Notes under the pieces: generated by a model
Database searches by the model: none
The model's input: the letters and a program-made list of their open reading frames with translations, nothing else
What the model was told of the DNA's origin: nothing
Position numbers and translations under genes: made by a program
Shown: in pieces, positions 58,666 through 64,000 of the stretch
How positions within the stretch are numbered: position 1 is the first letter of the stretch
How the letters are laid out: each line of letters starts with the position of its first letter
Origin: Rhynchosporium graminicola
Lineage: Eukaryota > Ascomycota > Leotiomycetes > Helotiales > Ploettnerulaceae
Assembly (NCBI GenBank): GCA_900074885.1
Contig: FJUW01000001.1
Span: 1,178,001 to 1,242,000, forward strand
Reading direction: 5' to 3'
DNA length: 64,000 nucleotides

Positions 58666-61376
58666 TATTAAAGTATCAAAATCACCATTCAAAGTAATCA
58701 TCTGTTACCAAGAACAAAAAGGTATAGCCTTGCTCGCTCTCAGTCCTGCACACAAGTAACTGAGCCTGCCTTTTCTTTTCTTTTTTTCTTCGAGCCAAGG
58801 GCTATGAAGATTTCTACAATAATAAGGTCGTGCGATGTAGCCAGAACCTCCTCGAAGGTTTGGAACAGCTCCACATTTTGCGTGAATGGCATGGTATTTG
58901 GAGTATCCAGAGTATCCCATTTACTCAAAAGGCAATTTCAGGATCTAATCTGAATTACTTGCCAATGCTAGTCTGCCCAGCTTACTACCGTCTATCCAAT
59001 ATCATCTCGATATGATGAGATCAGACTATGGCTAGGAAGAAATGGATATGGGGACTCAGCGAGACGTTGTGAGGTCCGAGATAGTGATCTTAACCAAAGC
59101 TATTAGTTCCTTCGAGGAGTGCGTAGATCTTGTCTCTTCTCAGAGCACCCTTACTACAGCATTCCTCCTCCACCCCTTCCGAGTTTAGGAAGGTAACGCA
59201 AAGCAGCAGAAATTGAGCTCGCTCTTATTACACTGAACAGCGCCCTAATCAGTGACAGGTAAAGGTATTATCAAAACCGTTACTTGTCAAAAGATGACTC
59301 TCCACATTTCAATCTAGATGTAAAATATCCCCGTCTCGTTTCCAGCGCTTCGTACTTTCTCATCCTACGATACTACTCGATCTAGCGGGAAAGACAGGAA
59401 AGCCCGAATCTCTCCAACACAACCTCGGCTTCATCTACGGAACAAGCTGTACAAAAAGTCGTGGGTCGGTTCCTACTCGTGTTTCAATCAAGTGACTTTT
59501 GTCGAAAATGTAATGTCTCGGACTCGAACAATAATCCCAAGGTTTGCCAAGCATTGAAAGGAAATACGCAACACGTAGAAATGTAACGAAGGTAATTAGC
59601 GAGCAGAACGGACTCGTGGTTATGTACAATAAATAAACGTAAACTGCACGAAGTAGTATAGACTGACTCTAGAGTCACATAATTCCATCCCCTGCTGCGT
59701 CAGGACACTTGAGCTTTTCTATGTCTATCACTAAATTGTCTTCTTTCCAAAATCAATCAATCCTCTTCCTTCCGGGGCTACGTGTGTGATATACCTGGGT
59801 AGAGATACACGTATCCCCATAAAAACCCTGTCGTACATTTGTAACTTGAGTACCTCAATCCCATTCCTGCAGATCAATCATCTCGATACTAAAAAAAAAA
59901 ACATATAAACAAAACAAAAACAAAAAATTCAAACCCCCCGAGTCCCTCGCGCGGAACGTGAAGCCAAGCGAATCATCTCCATCACAATTTTTTTTTCTTT
60001 TTTTTTCTCCTTCGAATTTCAGCACCGCGATTCCACCTCTCACTTTCAAGCGACGCAGTCTCCCAAATCCGGTGCGCACAGTGGAACCCACAGAACACAC
60101 CTTCCCATTGACTCGAAGAACACCCATCTTCCACAACCACGCATTTCCTACTCAGAAAGGTGCGACTTGGGCGCGGAATAGCAGGGACTGGGAAGCCAAA
60201 GCCTTTGCCAAAGAAAGGGGTCTAGCAGCGACCAGCTACACACAGCAGAAACATCAACATCCTCGAATTATCACCGGGGCAGCATAGATGATAGATTACA
60301 ACCACATGCCTTACAAGCGCACATAACCTCACAGACCAAAGCGCAAGAGTAAACGGATAATCCAGGCGACGGTTCTCTGAAGGTTTAGCTTCATTGCTAC
60401 ATCAGTGAAAAAAAAGGAATAACTAACAGGACAAGTACACATTTCTCTAGCCGTTCGAGAGTCAGAACGGTCCTCCTCGAGAAACTACACGAGAGTGAGG
60501 AAAAGGTGTTGGATAGTTGTCCGATGTAGGGCAGGTAGAAGATGTCCCCCTTCTTGTACAGGTTGCTATACCTACTCCGAGTGTATGTACATTGGACCAA
60601 ATCGGCTAGCTAAATGTCGACTCCTTCCAAGTAAGATACCATGTTGAAGTTGATGGGCTGGCCTCGATACCGAGGCCGAGATTGCTACGGACTGGTTTCA
60701 CTCTAGGATGTTCGAGGGGGAAGGTACGAGGATGCTCTAGATAACTACGCACATACAGGAAGATAAGTACCCTAGGCAAGTGAGTGAGTGAGTGAGTGTG
60801 TATCCATCCCACATTTGCGCAGACTCAATTTCTTTCTTTTGCATTGCATTGCTATGCTCTGATGGCGTTTCTTCTTCCCTTCTTTCCTTCTTCCTCTGCC
60901 TAGGTGCTCAGGTACCTTTCAATCTTGAACTGCTTGCTTGCTTGCTTCCTTCCTACCTTCCTACCTTCTGATCAAACGGCCCGTCACCTGATCTCACAGG
61001 ACTAAAACATAAGCTTCAATGCAATTGGGCAAGGAGACACGTGAGAGCTGCTTTTGTCCACTTCACTTGAATGTCTGTTATATGGATTATAATACCAGAG
61101 GCGCCATCCTTATATTCCTTATATTTAATTTCCTTCTAACGATCTACGATCTGTATTACCGAGAACTCCATTCCATCCCTGTATACCTATTCATCTTACT
61201 TTCCTTGAACCATTTAATTCGTTCTTCTTTCAGTCCCTTCTCACCAGACAAACGCCAGAAGATACCACCCATCCAGTAAAACATAAAGAACACCGTAAAA
61301 CAACACATTCCACCCACGATAGCGCGACCACGCATGGTGAATATTCATTTCCACACGCCCATGTATCAAGTCCCAC
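58666..61376. other. 2.7 kb without a convincing gene
   Basis: Contains runs of A and T near 59,890 and 60,000, a GAGT microsatellite near 60,781-60,799, and GCTT and CCTT tracts near 60,930. An open frame of 109 residues on the + strand at 59958-60287 has no recognised motif and is not annotated. The right end includes the 3' region of the HAD phosphatase. Confidence 0.55.
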
Positions 61377-62476
61377 TCAAGCAGCAACCTCCTCAGCAAT
61401 CCCAGCCTTGGGCTTAAACTCACTAAACGCCTCCGGCCACAAGAACATCTTCTCCTCTCGACTCGGCGTAGCCACCACAAGTCTCGGCACTGCCCTCTGA
61501 GAACTGACTCTCCTCCACAGATTTGCCCTGGGGTTGAATCTCTTCGGCACACCCTTACCCTTCGTAACCTTCTCATCCTCGACTCGAATAGCATCGATCT
61601 CCTTCTGGATATCCGCGAACGTGTCAAAACCTAGATAAGGAATCTGGTTCTCGACGCAGTACTCTTCGAGACGGAGGCCGCGGCGTGCAAAGAGAACGTC
61701 GGCTTCGCGTGCGGCGGGGAGGTCGGACACGCCATCGCCGATGAAGACGATTAGGGGAATGGTGCCGTCGTCTGCTTCTAGATTCGCTTGGTTGCGAGCT
61801 TCGGTGATGGATAAGGCTTTGTCATGACCAAGCTCAGTATCATGTCTCCAGATTGGTTTCCAGCTCTCTCCATTTTTACTTATTTCCGCCTCGTTCGCCA
61901 CGATATCAATGTGGCTCGCCTGCTCCTCACCGAGGAATTCTTCCAACACTCTTTTCAAGATGGGCTTGAGGCCAGCAGAGATGACGTTGAAGGGGATAGA
62001 GTGCGCGATGCAGTATTCGTGGAAAGACCGAAAGTCGGGGTCGATTTCGAGGGTATCTTTCATCACGGTGAATCCGTCGTCAAAGGGAACGTTGAGAGAA
62101 CCCCACATCTCTTCGGAGACCTCGCGGAAGGAACGCTCGCCGGTTTTGATCTGTTCGTCGAGGATGTTGCGGTGGGTGGGACCACACCCATGGGCATCGA
62201 AGAGGATGTGGCCGGTATCTTGCATGAAGATGGTACCGTCAAAGTCTGGGCCAGATATTAGCAAAGTGGTTCGACGAAGTACATTCCCAAGATTGCAGGG
62301 GACAGAGGAGGTGGTTTCAAGGTGTTAACATTGGAGGGTATGAAGGTACCTGAGAAACAAATGATCTTCCGCTTGGTATTTGCCATATTCTCCTTCTGAT
62401 TCAAAGCCATTGTTGGTGTCGGGACAACAAGATCTTTGCTCTGAGGCATTGCGGGAGGACTGTCAGCAGCAGGCAT
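61377..62476 (-). CDS. HAD-family phosphatase, phosphoserine phosphatase-like (yeast YNL010W type)
   Basis: Exons on the - strand 62476-62350 and 62245-61377 give 331 residues, with a 104-bp intron that interrupts the first catalytic motif. Motif I is DFDGT at residues 43-47 with nucleophile Asp43 and general acid/base Asp45. Motif II is in FNVISAGLKPIL. Motif IV is FIGDGVSDLPAAREAD with GDGVSD at residues 212-217. The region between motifs (MWGSLNVPFDDGF, FHEYCIAHSIPF) matches the fungal family containing yeast YNL010W, whose exact substrate I cannot give. The C-terminal 60 or so residues (basic, with FNPRANLWRR) are an extension beyond the core. The start is uncertain: Met at positions 1, 10, 23 and 31 are all in frame, and a TATA-like run lies only 8 bases before the first. 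Confidence 0.88.
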
Positions 62477-62483
62477 ATTTGCA

Positions 62484-62494
62484 ATATATATATA
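62484..62494 (-). promoter_or_regulatory. TATA-like run just upstream of the HAD gene
   Basis: ATATATATATA lies 8 bases before the first in-frame ATG on the - strand. If it is the TATA box, transcription would start downstream of that ATG, and the true start would be one of the later in-frame Met codons. Confidence 0.35.
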
Positions 62495-64000
62495 TCCTCC
62501 GTGGGTGGCAAAAGGAAGTAGTGTGTTGTGGGGATCTGCCTTCAGGTACGAAGACGAGGTTGTGCAGGCAAGTGGAGAACTTGCGGGATGGTAAGTGGAG
62601 TTAGTTGTACAATGTGCCTGACTGGGGAGGACGACGCTGTAAGGAATTGGATGGAGAAAAGAAAGGAGAGGAAAGAAGAGAAGATGAGGATGGATGGGGA
62701 CGGAAAGACTTCTTATCCCTCCCTCCTTCCCGACGTACTTGATACCCACCTGCCTACCTCTGGCTCTATCACTACCTATCGCACTGACACTAGAACGTGC
62801 TCACCCGACAGCCAGCGGCAGGGGCATTTTGCCATCGACTTGTTCACGATGATAACAGAAATGCGGCGGTCAAGGCATCGTATTCGTGCTCGAGTAGTAC
62901 GAACACCGGGACGTTAGACTTGCCTTGCTTGCATGTGCAGAAGTAAACAAGAATCCAAATACAATGCAGAGGCTCACAGGCTAGTCCCTTGGCCCGATCT
63001 GGAACATTGCCGATCGTCTAGGTCCGTACCTAGATAGGTACGAGTAGTCCTAGACACCAAATGGGTATTCCGCGCGCTCGCTCGTGCTCTAGTAGGTTGA
63101 ATGTCTACATGATTTGTGGAGATAAAAGAGACTGGAGAACTAGAGGGGCCTACTTGCTGACTAGACTGTTAAGTACTGTCGTCAGTCTAGACGTTGTTGG
63201 TACCCCTGTAGAGGGGCAGGAACTGTATACAAGTATACCATACCTTAGCTACCTGGGTAGGTAGTGTGGTGTGGTGTGTACTTGTGGTGTGGAGGGGCAG
63301 TACTTAGCTTAAGCCTAACCGATAAGAAAACGTTTAATCGAGGGCCAGGAGGCGATAGGAACGAAGGAGAAAGGCGCAAGGACCGCAGAGCAAGAAGTGC
63401 ATGTGCATGGGAAAAGAAATCCATAGCAAGATTTCCGAGTCGCACCGCAGGTCCGGAATCTCGGAAAGAAAGTGATAGTCGACTTGACGCAGAGTTTGCT
63501 ACTGTAAGATATAATGAAATGTCATGATAAGATAGAAAAGATGTCTAAATGTGGTGATGTCACAAGCCAAGCATTGTGTACCACTATCTCCATGTCCGCC
63601 TCCGCGCACATGCGAGGCAATGGGAATGCAGAATTCTCCGAGCTGTTCCCGCCCGTCAAAGGATTTGACGAGATGCAAGCACGGGCACGTACTGCGAGTC
63701 TGCCATTATTGAGAAATGAAGCTCACGATGGTGGGAACAGCACTAGCTGCCGAGTCAGGGTAGGGCATGGTGCTCGCATCTGAATCGAGGGGCCATCGCG
63801 GGATCATCGGTGAAGCTGTTATGATACTTAATGGGAGCACGTCAGTTTGTCGGTGTAGCACTTTCACTCCCAGAGCCTCTATACCACGCATCCACTACGC
63901 ATGAACCGTTCGTTGGGGGCGTCAGCAAGAGACAAGACATCACCATCTATTGCGGACCTTTGTCTCTGCTCATGTAGAGCTTAGCGAGTAAGGTATCTTC
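62495..64000. other. 1.5 kb without a recognisable gene
   Basis: Promoter side of the HAD phosphatase gene, with short motif-free open frames on both strands. A GTAGTGTGGTGTGGTGTG-type short tandem tract occurs near 63260-63280. Confidence 0.55.

Noticed and set aside
59958..60287. A 109-residue open frame on the + strand, with an overlapping 93-residue frame on the - strand
   Set aside because: Begins in a poly-T region encoding a Phe run, has no recognised domain, and the overlap on both strands suggests chance. Worth a check against RNA-seq only.
1..64000. CRISPR array, bacterial operon or phage features
   Set aside because: No regularly spaced repeats, no ribosome binding sites; introns and gene content are fungal.

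Overview
The window is nuclear DNA of a filamentous ascomycete (Pezizomycotina, most likely Leotiomycetes). The evidence is short introns (about 45-105 nt) with GT...CTAAC/CTGAC...AG signals, a GATA factor of the NsdD/SUB-1 type, Zn2Cys6 regulation, chromodomain Gypsy and Copia elements destroyed by C-to-T/G-to-A mutation typical of repeat-induced point mutation (RIP), and a NACHT-C2H2 pseudogene. The class-level placement is inference; the fungal nature is clear.

Layout. Bases 1-14,000 are an extremely TA-rich transposon island. A Ty1/copia element on the + strand is split inside its reverse transcriptase by a complete chromodomain Ty3/gypsy element on the - strand (3331-11302, 235-bp LTRs, CTTAA target duplication). 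The copia also carries two 125-bp solo LTRs (1011-1135, 1205-1329) and, in its RNase H, a 554-bp TRIM-like element (12490-13043, GCTAT duplication). A Tc1/mariner fragment lies at the edge. A run of 550 N (6407-6956) is flanked by an identical 873-bp sequence on both sides, which looks like an unmerged assembly overlap. Bases 14,012-22,532 have balanced composition and no recognisable gene; they probably include the long upstream region and leader of the next gene.

Genes, all reconstructed here exon by exon: a GATA factor of the NsdD/SUB-1/LTF1 type (+, 22533-24025); glutamate-cysteine ligase (+, 30283-32631, 7 exons); a tail-anchored histidine phosphatase (+, 34690-35945); a Zn2Cys6 transcription factor (+, 37029-39099); an MFS hexose transporter (-, 41486-39668); a secreted GH32 invertase/fructosidase (+, 43388-45535); a secreted GH16 glucanase (-, 47703-46843); a C2-C2-EF-hand phosphatidylserine decarboxylase of the PSD2 type (-, 53858-50030); a NACHT-C2H2 pseudogene (+, about 55422-58665); and a HAD phosphatase like yeast YNL010W (-, 62476-61377).

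How they may work together. The Zn2Cys6 factor, the hexose transporter and the GH32 enzyme are adjacent, and the last two are divergent from one 1.9-kb intergenic region with CreA-like sites. That is the arrangement expected of a small sucrose/fructan-use cluster: extracellular hydrolysis, hexose uptake and a possible local regulator. The GH16 enzyme next to it adds extracellular glucan degradation. The other genes are housekeeping or developmental and show no clear functional link to each other.
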